DNA from: Duganella sacchari
Lineage (GTDB): Bacteria; Pseudomonadota; Gammaproteobacteria; Burkholderiales; Burkholderiaceae_D
NCBI RefSeq assembly: GCF_900143065.1
Contig: NZ_FRCX01000006.1
Coordinates: 426,906-490,905 of the forward strand
DNA length: 64,000 nucleotides
Reading direction: 5' to 3'
Below the pieces are notes generated by a model. That model had not been told where the DNA came from. It saw only the letters and a list, made by a program, of their open reading frames with translations, and made no database searches. How positions within the stretch are numbered: position 1 is the stretch's first letter; each line of letters starts with the position of its first letter. Positions 47,691 to 58,800 of this stretch are shown here, in pieces. A program made the translations under genes and the position numbers.

Positions 47691-49373
47691 GTGATCGCGC
47701 GCCTGCAAGCCTTGTCGGCCGAATCGCGCGCAACCTTCTGGCGGTCGCTGCAAACGCTGAACGCCACGCGCGTGGTGATCGCGCTGGTGCTGCTGGTCTA
47801 CCTGAGCTTTGACAGCCGCGGCCTGCGCGCTTCGGGCCAGTACCTGTATCTGCAAATCTGCCTGGTGTATCTGGGGCTGGCGATCGGCTTTGCGCTGTCG
47901 GCGGTCTACCTGCAGCGCCGCTTCGTGCTGCAGCTGCTGCCGCAGATCGCCATCGACCTGGTGTTTATCTCCTTGCTGTACCTGGCCGGCGGCGGCATGC
48001 GCAGCGGGCTGGCGATCCTGTACCTGTTCCCGCTGGCCGGGCTGGCGATCCTGGCGCCGCTGATGCTGTCGCTGTTCTGCGCCTCGCTGGTGGCGCTGTT
48101 CATTCTGGGCGACACCACCTGGCAAATCTTCCTCAGCGAAAGCGAACATGACGTGATGCAGGCCGGCCTGTACGGCGCCGCCTTCCTGGCCGCCGTGCTG
48201 GTGGTGAACCGCATGGCCGCCAAACTGATCGGCCAGGAGGAACTGGCCATCCGGCGCGGGGTAGAGGTCAACGTGCAGCAGGCCGTCAACCGGCTGGTGA
48301 TGGCGAATATTGTGGACGGCATCCTGGTGGTCGATCCCGATGGCCAGGTGTTTGCCGGCAACCCGGCGGCGCAGCAGATGCTGGGCCTGGTCGGACCGGA
48401 ACTCAGGTTCAAGCTGTCCGCGGCGGCGGCGCTGGTGCCGCTGGCGCAGGCGTATCACGCGTGGCGCATCGATCCCGCGCGTTCCACTGTGTTCCTGACC
48501 ATCAAGCCGTTCAACGACGCGGCGCTGGAAGACGTCACTGCCGCCTGGAGCGCGCGCCGCAACCTGGCTGCCCATTTGAAAGTCCGCTTTGCCGCCGCCG
48601 ACACCCATGGCCTCGGGGCCGAACGCAGCGTGATCTTTTTGCAGGACGTCACCGGCATTGAAAATCAGGCGCAGCAGCTGAAACTGGCCTCGATGGGGCG
48701 CCTGACCGCCAGCATCGCGCACGAGGTGCGCAATCCCCTGTCGGCGATTGGCCACGCCACCGCGCTGCTGGGGGAAGACCTGGGCGACCCGGTGCACCAG
48801 CGTTTGCTCAAGATCGTGGGGGACAATGTCACGCGCGTGAATCGCATGGTGGAAGACATCCTGCAGCTGTCGCGCAAGGCGCAGTCGCACATCGAGCCGC
48901 TGGCGCTGGACGTCTTCCTGGCGGAACTGCGTGCGGAATTCATCGAGACGCACAGCCTGGCGCCGGAGATCGTGAGCCTGATTGTGGCGCCGGATACACA
49001 GGTGCGCTTCGACGCGCTGCACCTGCGCGAGGTGGTGCTCAACCTGCTCAACAACGCCGTACGCTATGCCAGCGGCGGCCGGCATTCCATCCGTCTCGAC
49101 GTCGTGCACGATACGGCGCAGCGCCTGGAACTGCATGTGCAGGATGATGGTCCCGGCATTTCACCCGAAGTGCGGGCGCATTTGTTTGAGCCGTTTTACA
49201 CCACATCCAGCAAGGGCACGGGACTGGGGCTGTATCTGGCGCGGGAATTGTGCTTGAATAATGAAGCGCGGCTGGACTATGAATATCGTTTCGATAACGA
49301 GGACAGCGCCGACGGCAGCCCCGCCCTGAGCGGACGCTTTGTTATCACCTTCGCCTGGCCTGGGCAGAAGTAA
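47691..49373 (+). CDS. pilS: PilS-type sensor histidine kinase
   Basis: A 560-residue kinase with six N-terminal transmembrane helices (residues ~20-190), a PAS-like domain beginning ANIVDGILVVDPDGQVFAGN, HisKA with IAHEVRNPLSAIGHA (phosphorylated His) and HATPase motifs LNNAVRYAS, DDGPGISPE and GTGLGLYLAREL. It starts at GTG 47691, 12 bases after the PP0621 gene. With the downstream sigma-54 activator it is the PilSR system, which controls type IV pilin transcription in related organisms; no pil structural genes are in the window. Confidence 0.88.
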   Translation: MIARLQALSAESRATFWRSLQTLNATRVVIALVLLVYLSFDSRGLRASGQYLYLQICLVYLGLAIGFALSAVYLQRRFVLQLLPQIAIDLVFISLLYLAGGGMRSGLAILYLFPLAGLAILAPLMLSLFCASLVALFILGDTTWQIFLSESEHDVMQAGLYGAAFLAAVLVVNRMAAKLIGQEELAIRRGVEVNVQQAVNRLVMANIVDGILVVDPDGQVFAGNPAAQQMLGLVGPELRFKLSAAAALVPLAQAYHAWRIDPARSTVFLTIKPFNDAALEDVTAAWSARRNLAAHLKVRFAAADTHGLGAERSVIFLQDVTGIENQAQQLKLASMGRLTASIAHEVRNPLSAIGHATALLGEDLGDPVHQRLLKIVGDNVTRVNRMVEDILQLSRKAQSHIEPLALDVFLAELRAEFIETHSLAPEIVSLIVAPDTQVRFDALHLREVVLNLLNNAVRYASGGRHSIRLDVVHDTAQRLELHVQDDGPGISPEVRAHLFEPFYTTSSKGTGLGLYLARELCLNNEARLDYEYRFDNEDSADGSPALSGRFVITFAWPGQK

Positions 49374-49387
49374 GGAAAGGCTGTTTG

Positions 49388-50818
49388 ATGAGTGCTCGCT
49401 CCCCGCAGGCCCCGCGTTCGCCGCGTGTGCTCGTCGTTGACGACGAGGCCGACCTGCGCGAACTGCTGGAACTGACCCTGCTCAAAATGGGGCTGGACGT
49501 CGACAGCGCCGCCTCGCTGGCCGCAGCGCGCGCGCGGCTGGTGGACACGGAATACCAGCTGGTGCTGACCGACATGCGCCTGCCGGACGGCCTGGGACTG
49601 GAGCTGGTGCGCGAAGTCACGGCGGCGTACAAGAACACGCCGGTGGCGGTGGTGACGGCTTTCGGCAGCACCGACAACGCCGTCATCGCGCTCAAGGCCG
49701 GGGCGTTCGACTACATCTCCAAGCCGGTGGCGCTGGACCAGTTGCGCGTGATGGTGCAGTCGGCGCTGCGCCTCAACGCCGGGCCGGCAGCGGTGCAGGC
49801 GCCCAGCGCCGCGCCCACCGCCAGCCGCCTGCGCGGCGAGTCGGCCGTGATCCAGGCCTTGCGCGCGCAGATCGCGCGGCTGGCGCGGTCGATGGCGCCG
49901 GTGGCGATCCATGGCGAATCGGGCAGCGGCAAGGAGCTGGCGGCGCGCGAAATCCATGCGCAAAGCTCGCGCGCGGCCAAGCCCTTCATCGCCGTCAACT
50001 GCGGCGCGATTCCCGAGGCGCTCATGGAAGCGGAGTTCTTTGGCTACCGCAAGGGCGCTTTCACCGGCGCGGCCGATGACCGTGAAGGCTTCTTCCAGGC
50101 GGCCAACGGCGGCACGCTGATGCTGGACGAGGTGGCCGACCTGCCGCTGGCCATGCAGGTCAAGCTGCTGCGCGCGATCCAGGAGCGGCGCGTGCGCAAG
50201 CTAGGCGCCACGGCCGAGGAACCGGTCGACGTGCGGATTGTCAGCGCCACCCACAAGAACCTGGCGCAGTGCGTGGAGCAGGGCAGCTTCCGCCAGGATC
50301 TGTTTTATCGCCTGAACGTGATTGAACTGAGTCTGCCGCCGTTGCGCGAGCGGCTCGACGACCTGGGCGTGCTGACGGCCGCCATCCTTGAACGCCTGGG
50401 CACCTTCGAGCACAAGGTGGCGCTGGGGCCGGGCGTGCTGGAGGCGCTACGCGGCTATGCGTTTCCCGGCAATGTGCGCGAGCTGGAAAACATCCTCGAG
50501 CGCGCGCTGGCGTTTGCCAACGGCGGCGTGATCCAGGTTGGCGACCTGGCGCTGAAAGGTGCGCGGCTGGCTGACATGGCGGCTGCGCCGCTGCCGTCGC
50601 CGATGCCGGCGGCGCCATCGGCCGTGCCGCCGCCGAATCCGGACAGCCTGCCCAGCAGCCTGCCCGAGTATTTGAACCAGGTCGAGCGCGAGATCATTTT
50701 GCGCGCGCTGGCGCAGACGCACTTCAACCGCACGCAGGCGGCGCAGCTGCTGGGCATCAGCTTCCGCCAGCTGCGCTATCAAATGCAGAAATTGAATATT
50801 CAGGAGCCGGAAGCGTGA
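49388..50818 (+). CDS. pilR: Sigma-54-dependent response regulator PilR
   Basis: A 476-residue NtrC-family activator. Receiver domain with VLVVDDEADLRE, phosphoacceptor Asp in LVLTDMRLPDG and conserved FDYISKPV lysine; AAA domain with Walker A IHGESGSGKEL, the sigma-54 contact YRKGAFTGAA and Walker B GGTLMLDEV; C-terminal Fis-type helix-turn-helix ILRALAQTHFNRTQAAQLLGISFRQLRYQMQ. ATG at 49388 follows AAGGAAAGG. A Pro/Ala-rich linker of ~40 residues precedes the DNA-binding end. Confidence 0.9.
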   Translation: MSARSPQAPRSPRVLVVDDEADLRELLELTLLKMGLDVDSAASLAAARARLVDTEYQLVLTDMRLPDGLGLELVREVTAAYKNTPVAVVTAFGSTDNAVIALKAGAFDYISKPVALDQLRVMVQSALRLNAGPAAVQAPSAAPTASRLRGESAVIQALRAQIARLARSMAPVAIHGESGSGKELAAREIHAQSSRAAKPFIAVNCGAIPEALMEAEFFGYRKGAFTGAADDREGFFQAANGGTLMLDEVADLPLAMQVKLLRAIQERRVRKLGATAEEPVDVRIVSATHKNLAQCVEQGSFRQDLFYRLNVIELSLPPLRERLDDLGVLTAAILERLGTFEHKVALGPGVLEALRGYAFPGNVRELENILERALAFANGGVIQVGDLALKGARLADMAAAPLPSPMPAAPSAVPPPNPDSLPSSLPEYLNQVEREIILRALAQTHFNRTQAAQLLGISFRQLRYQMQKLNIQEPEA

Positions 50819-51411
50819 GTTTTTTTGACGGCTGGCTGCCGCAGGCAGTCCGCTATGACAGTCCTTATTTCGATGCGCGTCCCGGTCCGGTGCCGGACGA
50901 TATAACGCTGCTGGTGGTCCACAACATCTCGCTGCCGTGCGGGCAGTTCGGCGGGCCGCATGTGTCCGACCTGTTCTGCGGCCGGATCGACTATAATACT
51001 GACCCCTCGTTCGCCGACCTGCGCGGGCTGAAGGTCTCCAGCCACTTTTTCATCCGCCGCGATGGCCGCGTCATTCAGTATGTTTCTGCTAACGACAGGG
51101 CCTGGCATGCGGGCTTGTCCAGCTTCCGCGGCCGTGAAAAATGTAATGATTTTGCGATTGGCGTGGAACTCGAGGGCAGCGACTTTGTGGCGTTTGAAGC
51201 GGCGCAGTACGAAGCGCTGGCCGCACTGACCATCGCGTTGCAGCAGCACTATCCGCTGACCGCGGTACAGGGACATGAACACATCGCACCGGGCCGCAAG
51301 ACCGATCCGGGGCCATTATTTGATTGGGAACATTATCAAAAACTGCTTAAGAAAGCGGCAATGTTAGTAGGCGCTAGCGCCACACTTGGCTTCCCTGTTG
51401 GGCTTCCTTAA
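50815..51411 (+). CDS. ampD: 1,6-anhydro-N-acetylmuramyl-L-alanine amidase
   Basis: A 198-residue cytosolic zinc amidase that recycles anhydro-muropeptides and limits AmpR-dependent beta-lactamase induction. LLVVHNISLPCGQFGG carries the first zinc His, and VQGHEHIAPGRKTDPGPLFDW carries the second His and the Asp ligand. The GTG at 50815 overlaps the pilR stop (GTGA). The unusual part is a hydrophobic tail AAMLVGASATLGFPVGLP beyond the domain. Confidence 0.92.
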   Translation: MSFFDGWLPQAVRYDSPYFDARPGPVPDDITLLVVHNISLPCGQFGGPHVSDLFCGRIDYNTDPSFADLRGLKVSSHFFIRRDGRVIQYVSANDRAWHAGLSSFRGREKCNDFAIGVELEGSDFVAFEAAQYEALAALTIALQQHYPLTAVQGHEHIAPGRKTDPGPLFDWEHYQKLLKKAAMLVGASATLGFPVGLP

Positions 51412-51451
51412 AGTCAAGAGAAAAATTGCTGGAAACATCAAAATTTCTCAC

Positions 51452-51480
51452 TTGCCGTGCTCCAGTGTGACCACTACAAT
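51452..51480 (+). promoter_or_regulatory. Candidate sigma-70 promoter of nrdAB
   Basis: -35 TTGCCG (51452-51457) and -10 TACAAT (51475-51480) with a 17-bp spacer. The -10 lies inside the first NrdR-like box, the classic repression arrangement. Deduced from sequence. Confidence 0.6.
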
Positions 51481-51517
51481 CAGTGGATAGGTTCTGACCA
51501 ATCACTAGATATAGTAG
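51471..51517. promoter_or_regulatory. Pair of NrdR-box-like palindromes upstream of nrdA
   Basis: CCACTACAATCAGTGG (51471-51486) and TCACTAGATATAGTAG (51502-51517) have centres 31 bp apart, the spacing expected for tandem NrdR boxes (consensus ACACTATATATAGTGT). NrdR represses ribonucleotide reductase genes when dATP is high. The second box is a closer match to consensus. The rest of the 277-bp gap between ampD and nrdA holds nothing else I could assign. Confidence 0.65.
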
Positions 51518-51688
51518 TTCCCATGACACCAGTTCTTAAACTATTTGCAATCCTTCCTGGTCAGACGAATACCCTTTTTATTGCCGTTTAACTGGACAGC
51601 AGTCAGGTCCGGACGCTTCATTTTTGCCTTTTTTTATACACACACACGGCGCGCAGCTATGACTGCACGTAGTTATCGGGGAGCTTAA

Positions 51689-54613
51689 ATGCAATCTACT
51701 CAAGACATCACCATCAATCCAGCGCTGGTACCTGCGGCCGCTGCGAGCGCCGCCAGCAGCCCGGTTACCGCTGCCAGCGACCTCGGTGACTACCGCATCA
51801 TCCGCCGTAACGGCGCGGTCGTCGCGTTTGAGCCGTCGAAAATTGCTGTCGCCATGACCAAGGCCTTCCTGGCCGTCAACGGCGGCCAGGGTGCTGCGTC
51901 GGCCCGTGTGCGCGAACTGGTGGAACAGCTGACCGCCAGCGTGGTGTCGGCGCTGGTGCGCCGCCAGCCATCGGGCGGCACCTTCCACATCGAAGACGTG
52001 CAAGACCAGGTTGAACTGGCCCTGATGCGTTCGGGTGAACATGACGTGGCCCGCGCCTACGTGCTGTACCGCGCCAAGCATATGGAAGAGCGCCGCGCCG
52101 CCAAGGAAGCCGCCGGCGCCGCTGCCGCCATCAATGCACCGCAAATCCACGTGCTGGAAAACGGCGCGCGCAAGCCGCTGGAACTGGCGCGTGTCACCAG
52201 CCTGATTGGCGCCGCCTGCATCGGCCTGGAAAAACACGTGGATGCCGACGCCATCGTCGCTGAAACCCTGAAAAACCTGTACGACGGCGTACCGGTCGAA
52301 GAGCTGCACAAATCCGCCATCCTGGCTGCCCGCGCGCTGATGGAAAAGGATCCGGCCTACTCGCAGGTGACCGCACGCATCCTGCTGCACACCATCCGCA
52401 AGGAAGTCTTCGGCAAGGAAGTGGCGCAGGGCGCCGCCGCTGCGGAATACGTGAGCTACTTCCCGCAGTACATCGCCAAAGGTATCGCGGCTGAACTGCT
52501 GGACACCAAACTGGGCGAATTCGACCTGGCCCGCCTGGCCAAAGCCATCGTTGCCGACCGCGACCTGCAGTTCGGCTACATCGGCCTGCAAACCCTGTAC
52601 GACCGCTACTTCCTGCACGTGCGTGACGTCCGCATCGAAATGCCGCAGGCGTTCTACATGCGCGTCGCCATGGGCCTGGCCCTGAACGAAGCCGACCGCG
52701 AAGCGCGCGCCATCGAGTTCTACAACCTGCTGTCGACCTTCGACTTCATGTCGTCGACCCCGACCCTGTTCAACTCGGGCACCCAGCGTTCGCAGCTGTC
52801 GTCGTGCTACCTGACCACCGTGTCGGACGACCTGGAAGGCATCTACGACGCCATCAAGGAAAACGCCCTGCTGGCGAAATTCGCCGGTGGCCTGGGCAAT
52901 GACTGGACCCCGGTGCGCGCACTGGGCGCCCACATCAAGGGCACCAACGGCAAATCGCAAGGCGTGGTGCCATTCCTGAAAGTGGTCAACGACACCGCCG
53001 TGGCAGTCAACCAGGGCGGCAAGCGCAAGGGCGCAGTCTGCGCCTACCTGGAAACCTGGCACATGGACATCGAAGAGTTCCTGGACCTGCGCAAGAACAC
53101 TGGCGATGACCGCCGCCGTACGCACGACATGAACACCGCCAACTGGATTCCTGACCTGTTCATGAAGCGCGTGATGGAAAAAGGCGAGTGGACCCTGTTC
53201 TCGCCATCCGACACGCCAGACCTGCACGACCTGGTCGGCAAAGCCTTCGAAAAAGCCTACCTGGGCTACGAAGCCAAGGCCGCCGCCGGCGAAATCCGCG
53301 TGTTCAAGAAGATCCAGGCGCTGGACCTGTGGCGCAAGATGCTGTCGATGCTGTTTGAAACCGGCCACCCATGGATCACCTTCAAAGATCCGTGCAACAT
53401 CCGTTCGCCGCAGCAGCACGTGGGCATGGTCCACAGCTCCAACCTGTGCACCGAGATCACGCTGAACACCGGTCCGGACGAAATCGCCGTCTGCAACCTG
53501 GGCTCGGTCAACCTGCCAGCCCACATGAAAGAAGGCAAGCTGGATCACGTCAAGCTGCAGAAAACCATCCGCACCGCGATGCGCATGCTGGACAACGTGA
53601 TCGATATTAACTACTACGCAGTTGAAAAAGCGCGTAACGCCAATATGCGTCACCGTCCGGTGGGACTGGGCGTGATGGGCTTCCAGGACTGCCTGCACAT
53701 GATGCGCGTGCCGTTCTCGTCGATGGAATCGGTGCAGTTTGCCGACACCTCGATGGAAGCCGTCTGCTACTACGCCTACCTGGCGTCGACCGAACTGGCG
53801 GAAGAGCGCGGCCACTACGCGTCGTACAAGGGTTCGCTGTGGGACCGCGGCATCCTGCCACAGGATTCGATCAAGCTGCTGGCCGAAGAGCGCGGCGGCT
53901 ACCTGGAGCAGGATCTGTCGGCGGCGATGGACTGGACCCCGGTGCGCGAACGCATCGCCAAGTTCGGCATGCGTAACTCGAACTGCGTGGCGATTGCTCC
54001 AACCGCCACCATTTCGAACATCATTGGCGTGTCGGCTTGCATCGAACCGACCTTCCAGAACCTGTACGTGAAGTCCAACCTGTCGGGTGAATTCACCGAG
54101 ATCAACGCCTACCTGGTGCGCGACCTGAAAGCCCGCGACCTGTGGGACGAGGTGATGATCGCCGACCTGAAATACTTCGACGGCTCGCTGGCCAAGATCG
54201 ACCGTATTCCAAACGACCTGCGTGACATTTATGCAACCGCGTTTGAAGTGTCGCCAAGCTGGCTGGTGGAAGCGGCATCGCGCCGCCAGAAGTGGATCGA
54301 CCAGGCCCAGTCGCTGAACATTTACATGGCTGGCGCATCGGGCAAGAAACTGGACGAGACCTACAAGCTGGCATGGCTGCGTGGCCTGAAAACCACCTAC
54401 TACCTGCGTACCACGTCCGCCACGCATACCGAGAAATCGACCTCCAAGACCGGCGCCCTGAACGCCGTGCCAGTGGATGGCGGCCTGGCTGCTGCGGCCG
54501 CCTCGGCTGCGCCAGCCGCACCGGCACCGGTCAGCGCCGAGGTGGAAGACGGCGCCGCCTGCTACCTGCGTCCTGGCGACGACGGTTTCGAGGAATGCGA
54601 AGCCTGCCAATAA
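51689..54613 (+). CDS. nrdA: Ribonucleoside-diphosphate reductase, alpha subunit (class I)
   Basis: A 974-residue enzyme that makes deoxyribonucleotides. It has an N-terminal ATP-cone beginning DYRIIRRNGAVVAFEPSKIAVAM (dATP/ATP allosteric switch) and a second cone-like region ~residues 150-240, then the catalytic barrel: SSCYLTTVSDDLEGIY, GGLGNDWTPVRALG, SNLCTEITLNT. The C-terminal redox pair is in DDGFEECEACQ. It exceeds E. coli NrdA (761) because of the extended N-terminal cone region. GGGGAG precedes the ATG at 51689. Confidence 0.96.
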   Translation: MQSTQDITINPALVPAAAASAASSPVTAASDLGDYRIIRRNGAVVAFEPSKIAVAMTKAFLAVNGGQGAASARVRELVEQLTASVVSALVRRQPSGGTFHIEDVQDQVELALMRSGEHDVARAYVLYRAKHMEERRAAKEAAGAAAAINAPQIHVLENGARKPLELARVTSLIGAACIGLEKHVDADAIVAETLKNLYDGVPVEELHKSAILAARALMEKDPAYSQVTARILLHTIRKEVFGKEVAQGAAAAEYVSYFPQYIAKGIAAELLDTKLGEFDLARLAKAIVADRDLQFGYIGLQTLYDRYFLHVRDVRIEMPQAFYMRVAMGLALNEADREARAIEFYNLLSTFDFMSSTPTLFNSGTQRSQLSSCYLTTVSDDLEGIYDAIKENALLAKFAGGLGNDWTPVRALGAHIKGTNGKSQGVVPFLKVVNDTAVAVNQGGKRKGAVCAYLETWHMDIEEFLDLRKNTGDDRRRTHDMNTANWIPDLFMKRVMEKGEWTLFSPSDTPDLHDLVGKAFEKAYLGYEAKAAAGEIRVFKKIQALDLWRKMLSMLFETGHPWITFKDPCNIRSPQQHVGMVHSSNLCTEITLNTGPDEIAVCNLGSVNLPAHMKEGKLDHVKLQKTIRTAMRMLDNVIDINYYAVEKARNANMRHRPVGLGVMGFQDCLHMMRVPFSSMESVQFADTSMEAVCYYAYLASTELAEERGHYASYKGSLWDRGILPQDSIKLLAEERGGYLEQDLSAAMDWTPVRERIAKFGMRNSNCVAIAPTATISNIIGVSACIEPTFQNLYVKSNLSGEFTEINAYLVRDLKARDLWDEVMIADLKYFDGSLAKIDRIPNDLRDIYATAFEVSPSWLVEAASRRQKWIDQAQSLNIYMAGASGKKLDETYKLAWLRGLKTTYYLRTTSATHTEKSTSKTGALNAVPVDGGLAAAAASAAPAAPAPVSAEVEDGAACYLRPGDDGFEECEACQ

Positions 54614-54644
54614 GCCAATGAGCCTATCGGCTATAAGCTAGAGC

Positions 54645-54669
54645 GCGCCATCCCCGCCGGGGATGGCGC
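54645..54669 (+). other. Intercistronic hairpin, nrdA-nrdB
   Basis: GCGCCATCCCC (54645-54655), loop GCC, GGGGATGGCGC (54659-54669): an exact 11-bp stem without a T-run, between nrdA and nrdB. It may stabilise or process the shared message so the two subunits are made in the right ratio. Confidence 0.65.
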
Positions 54670-54700
54670 ATCATCACATATATATTAGAGGAACCCCATT

Positions 54701-55813
54701 ATGTCGTTGTCCTGGGACGAAGAGGCCGCACCAGCGGCATCACAAATCAATCAAGCTGCACTGGCCGCCTCCGAAGGCACGGCCGAGCAGGTCGCGCTGC
54801 GCGTCAATGCAGACGACAAGCGCATCATCAACGGTAAAACCGACGTCAACCAGCTGGTACCGTTCAAATACAAATGGGCCTGGGATAAATACCTGGCCGG
54901 CTGCGCCAACCACTGGATGCCGCAGGAAGTGAATATGCAGCGCGACATCGAGCTGTGGAAGAACCCGAACGGCCTGACCGACGACGAGCGCCGCCTGGTC
55001 AAACGCAACCTGGGCTTCTTCGTGACCGCCGACTCGCTGGCTGCCAACAACATCGTGCTGGGCACCTACCGCCACATCACCGCGCCGGAATGCCGCCAGT
55101 ACCTGCTGCGCCAGGCGTTTGAAGAGGCGATCCACACCCACGCCTACCAGTACATCGTGGAATCGCTGGGCCTGGACGAGCAAGAGATCTTTAACGCCTA
55201 TAACGAGGTCAAATCGATCCGTGACAAGGACGAGTTCCTGATCCCGTTCATCAACACCCTGACCGATCCATCGTTCACCACCGGCACCGTGGAGCAGGAC
55301 CAGAAGCTGCTGAAATCGCTGATCGTGTTTGCCTGCCTGATGGAAGGCCTGTTCTTCTACGTCGGCTTCACCCAGATCCTGGCGCTGGGCCGCCAGAACA
55401 AGATGATGGGCGCTGCCGAGCAGTACCAGTACATCCTGCGCGACGAATCGATGCATTGCAACTTCGGCATCGACCTGATCAACACCATCAAGATGGAAAA
55501 TCCGCTGCTATGGACCCCGGCCTTCAAGGAAGAGATCAAGCAGCTGTTCCTGCAAGCCGTGGACCTGGAATACGCCTACGCCGAAGACACCATGCCGCGC
55601 GGCGTGCTGGGCCTGAACGCCACCATGTTCAAAGGCTATCTGCGCTTCATCGCCAACCGCCGCGCCACCCAGATCGGCCTGGAAGCGCTGTTCGACCAGG
55701 AAGAGAATCCATTCCCATGGATGAGCGAGATGATCGACCTGAAGAAAGAGCGTAACTTCTTCGAGACCCGCGTCATCGAATACCAGACCGGCGGCGCGCT
55801 GAACTGGGATTAA
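54701..55813 (+). CDS. nrdB: Ribonucleoside-diphosphate reductase, beta subunit
   Basis: A 370-residue di-iron radical protein partnered with Nrd[23 protein letters not shown] supplies an iron-ligand Glu and His, and [17 protein letters not shown] gives the second Glu-x-x-His. Downstream terminator is at 55831. The ATG at 54701 begins [15 protein letters not shown], after AGGAA. Operon with nrdA, 87 bases apart. Confidence 0.96.
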   Translation: MSLSWDEEAAPAASQINQAALAASEGTAEQVALRVNADDKRIINGKTDVNQLVPFKYKWAWDKYLAGCANHWMPQEVNMQRDIELWKNPNGLTDDERRLVKRNLGFFVTADSLAANNIVLGTYRHITAPECRQYLLRQAFEEAIHTHAYQYIVESLGLDEQEIFNAYNEVKSIRDKDEFLIPFINTLTDPSFTTGTVEQDQKLLKSLIVFACLMEGLFFYVGFTQILALGRQNKMMGAAEQYQYILRDESMHCNFGIDLINTIKMENPLLWTPAFKEEIKQLFLQAVDLEYAYAEDTMPRGVLGLNATMFKGYLRFIANRRATQIGLEALFDQEENPFPWMSEMIDLKKERNFFETRVIEYQTGGALNWD

Positions 55814-55830
55814 TTTTCACCAGCCTTAAC

Positions 55831-55858
55831 AAAAAGCCTCGCTGTTGCGAGGCTTTTT
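55831..55858. terminator. Rho-independent terminator after nrdB, bidirectional
   Basis: AAAAAGCCTCGC-TGTT-GCGAGGCTTTTT followed by more T's. A-run on one side and T-run on the other let it serve both nrdB and the convergent heparinase-like gene. Confidence 0.92.
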
Positions 55859-55887
55859 TTCACTGCGGCCTACCCGTTCGGGCAGGC

Positions 55888-58800
55888 TTAGAAATTAAAC
55901 TTGATCACGCCGTCCTTGCTGCTGTACTGCGCGTCGTTGTTGCCGGTGGCTTCCTGCAGGCGGAAGCGGGTGCCGCCTGCTTCGGCGGTGGACAGCAACA
56001 CGTAGGCCGTTTCCGGCTTCAGGCCGGTGGCCAGGATGGCGGGCTGGCTAAGCGGCGCAACAAAGGACAGGCTGGTGGCCGGCTCGCTGTTGCGATTAAA
56101 CAGCAGCACCGTGTTGACGCCCAGGCAGACCGCCTCCGTACTGCTGTCAGCCGGCAAACGCTGCGTGGCCGGGGGCGACGCGGCGCCGGTGCCATTGTCG
56201 TTGTCCGCAACGCTAATCACATGCAGATAAAACTGGGGCTGTCCCTGCACCGAGGACTGCGTGCCGATTTCCAGGCGCCAGGCGCCAGCGTCCGCGTTGG
56301 CAATTTTGAAATCATTGATGCCGGTACCCGGCGCATAATTGCGCCAGACGCCGCCCGGGCCGTTATCGCGGACCGTGAAGCGGCAGTCCTTGGCGATTTT
56401 GTTATCCGCCTGCAGACAGTCGGCAGCCGTACCGCCAACCTTCAGAATCGCCGCATTTTCTGGCAGCAGCGTCTGGATGGTGGCCATACCGCCCTGATTG
56501 CGTACCGTCACCTGCCTTGCGGCGCCATTGCTAAATCCCATCAAATAGCGGCCACCGCCCTGATGCGTGGCGCTGACCGATGCTGCCGGTTCGTTGATTG
56601 AATGCAGCAGGAAGGTGGTTTCCAGGCCGCTCATGCTGGGCCGTACGGCGTCGAATACCACCATCACCGGTGCGCTCCAGAAGTTTGAGCTTGGCAGGAA
56701 CACGATGCTGCGCAAAAATCCCTGCGCACGGTCTAGTTTGCCGTTCACATATGCCTTGCTGGCGTTGCCTCGCACATAGGTATAACGGCGGTCGTATTCA
56801 TAGTTGACGATACCGTCCTGGTAGTTGGTGCCGACGTCAGGTTGAATGTCGCCCAGCGTCGGGTAGTAGGTGGAAGGGCTGGGATACCATTGACCGCCGT
56901 CGTTGGCGTAGACGTTGTCGTAGCGCTTAAATACCTCGTCCGGTTTGAAGACCGTCAGCGTATTGTGCGCAATGGTACGGGTGGAGTAATTAAACCGGTG
57001 TGCACTGTTGTAGTCATCGTAGAAGCCCGAGTCAATCAGCAACGGGGCTTTGTAGAACAAGCCAAAGCTGTTCTGGTCCCAGTGTTGATGGTTGTCGCTG
57101 GAGAAGTTCGATGCCTTGAAATCGAGTACGGTAGCGTTGGCATAATCCCAGCTGTCGCGTGCGATCACCGTACCCGCCACATGGAAAATGCGCGACAGCT
57201 CCAGGTTTGAAATATCGCCGCTTGGCATCGTCTCGGCTTGCGGGAAGTACAGCAATTCCATCAGGGTATTCGATGGTTTAGAGCGCGACGATAAAATCTG
57301 CTGCGTGTAAAACGCCTGTGCTATGCCATCATTATTCTGGCTGGCGGCCAGTAAGGCCAGCTTGGCGACGATGGGGTCATCGGCGTACAGGTCATAGTTG
57401 TCACCGCGGGAAGGATAGCTGCGGTTGCCGCGCAGGCCGTAGATGTACGGGTAAATCATCTTGTTTTGCCAGTCTGCCTGGAAGACTGCGGGACTGGAGC
57501 CGGTGTCAAAGGCGCTGCGCCACAGTTGTATGGTGCGGGCGATATTGCCTTCCAGGCTGTAGCCAAAACCCATCTGGTGGCCGCCGTCAGCCGACACGTA
57601 GGCCTTCGCTGGCCAGAAACCTTTTTCGTAGTGTGAGTACAAGGTATCGATCAAAGGCAGGACGCGCGGATGCTCTGCCGCGATAGCCAGCAGGCCAATT
57701 GAAGCATTCCCGACATCGTCGATCTGGTGACCGCCGAGATAGTAGGGCGCGAGAGAAGCGACAGGCGGGGAGGCAAAGCGATTCCAGTCCTGATAGTTAT
57801 AGACGGGCTTGTTTTTGCAATCAATCACCGTTGTGTGTGTGCTTGTGTCATCCGGGTCAGGAATCGTGGTATCGCACAGATAATTACTCAGGTCAGCTGT
57901 CGTGCCGCGTGTCAGGATGCGTTCAATCTTTGTGGCGATACGCGCACGGTAGCTGCTGTCCAGCTCAGCATACAGCCAGTCGTAGAGGATGCCGAGTGCT
58001 GCCACCCGACCACCCATGCTGTACTCGCCACCGGCACTGTTGTCGGTGGCATCGATCAGATCGATATAGCTGCGGGCGGCGGACAGATATTTGGGATCGC
58101 CGCTCAGCTTATAAGCGGCGGACAGCTGCTCTGCTACCTGGAAGATGGATACGGGGTGCCCTTTGGCGACATTGCAGTAAGTTATCGTTGGCGTTGCATT
58201 AGCAACGCAGGCCGGCACGTTGGCCTGATACTGGTCGACATTGGCAGTGAAGTCCTGCCATTTGCGAACTGCGGATGTGAAATCGCTGCGTGTGTTGCTG
58301 AACACGACGGCCTGCTGCAAATCCTTGATGAGGAAGTTGCCGAGCTGCTCGTTGAGGCGTGTATCGAAATTGAAAATCTGCTCGTTGGCCGCCCAGCGCC
58401 CCGCAGGGCTGGTTGAACCATCGTTCCACGACATCGTTTTAGGCGCAGCATTGCCGATCACGTAGCTGGCCTTCATCTGCGCACTATCCCAGTTCAAGCG
58501 AATATGCACAGGCTGACCTAGCGGCAAGCGTGCAACCCCAGACGCCACATACTGGCCTGTCTTGGGTAGCAGGGCAAATTGCAGCGCCACTGTGCTGCTG
58601 GTGTCTTCCGAATCCAGATGCCGGATCAGGATGGTGTTGCGGTTGCTGCCGTTGTAGCCAAAGATGGCGCGATCCTTCGTGTCCCCGGCTGCCTTAGCTT
58701 GCGGCGTCCAGTCAAATTCGATCGAGCCGCCGGCAGCGGGGAAGTTCGCCTGCGGTACTGGCAGTGTCGACTTCAGGCTGTCGAAGCGGGCTTGATTGAC

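Noticed and set aside
51578..54610. A 1010-codon minus-strand frame opposite nrdA
   Set aside because: Shadow of nrdA codon use; no motif, and nrdA is unambiguous.
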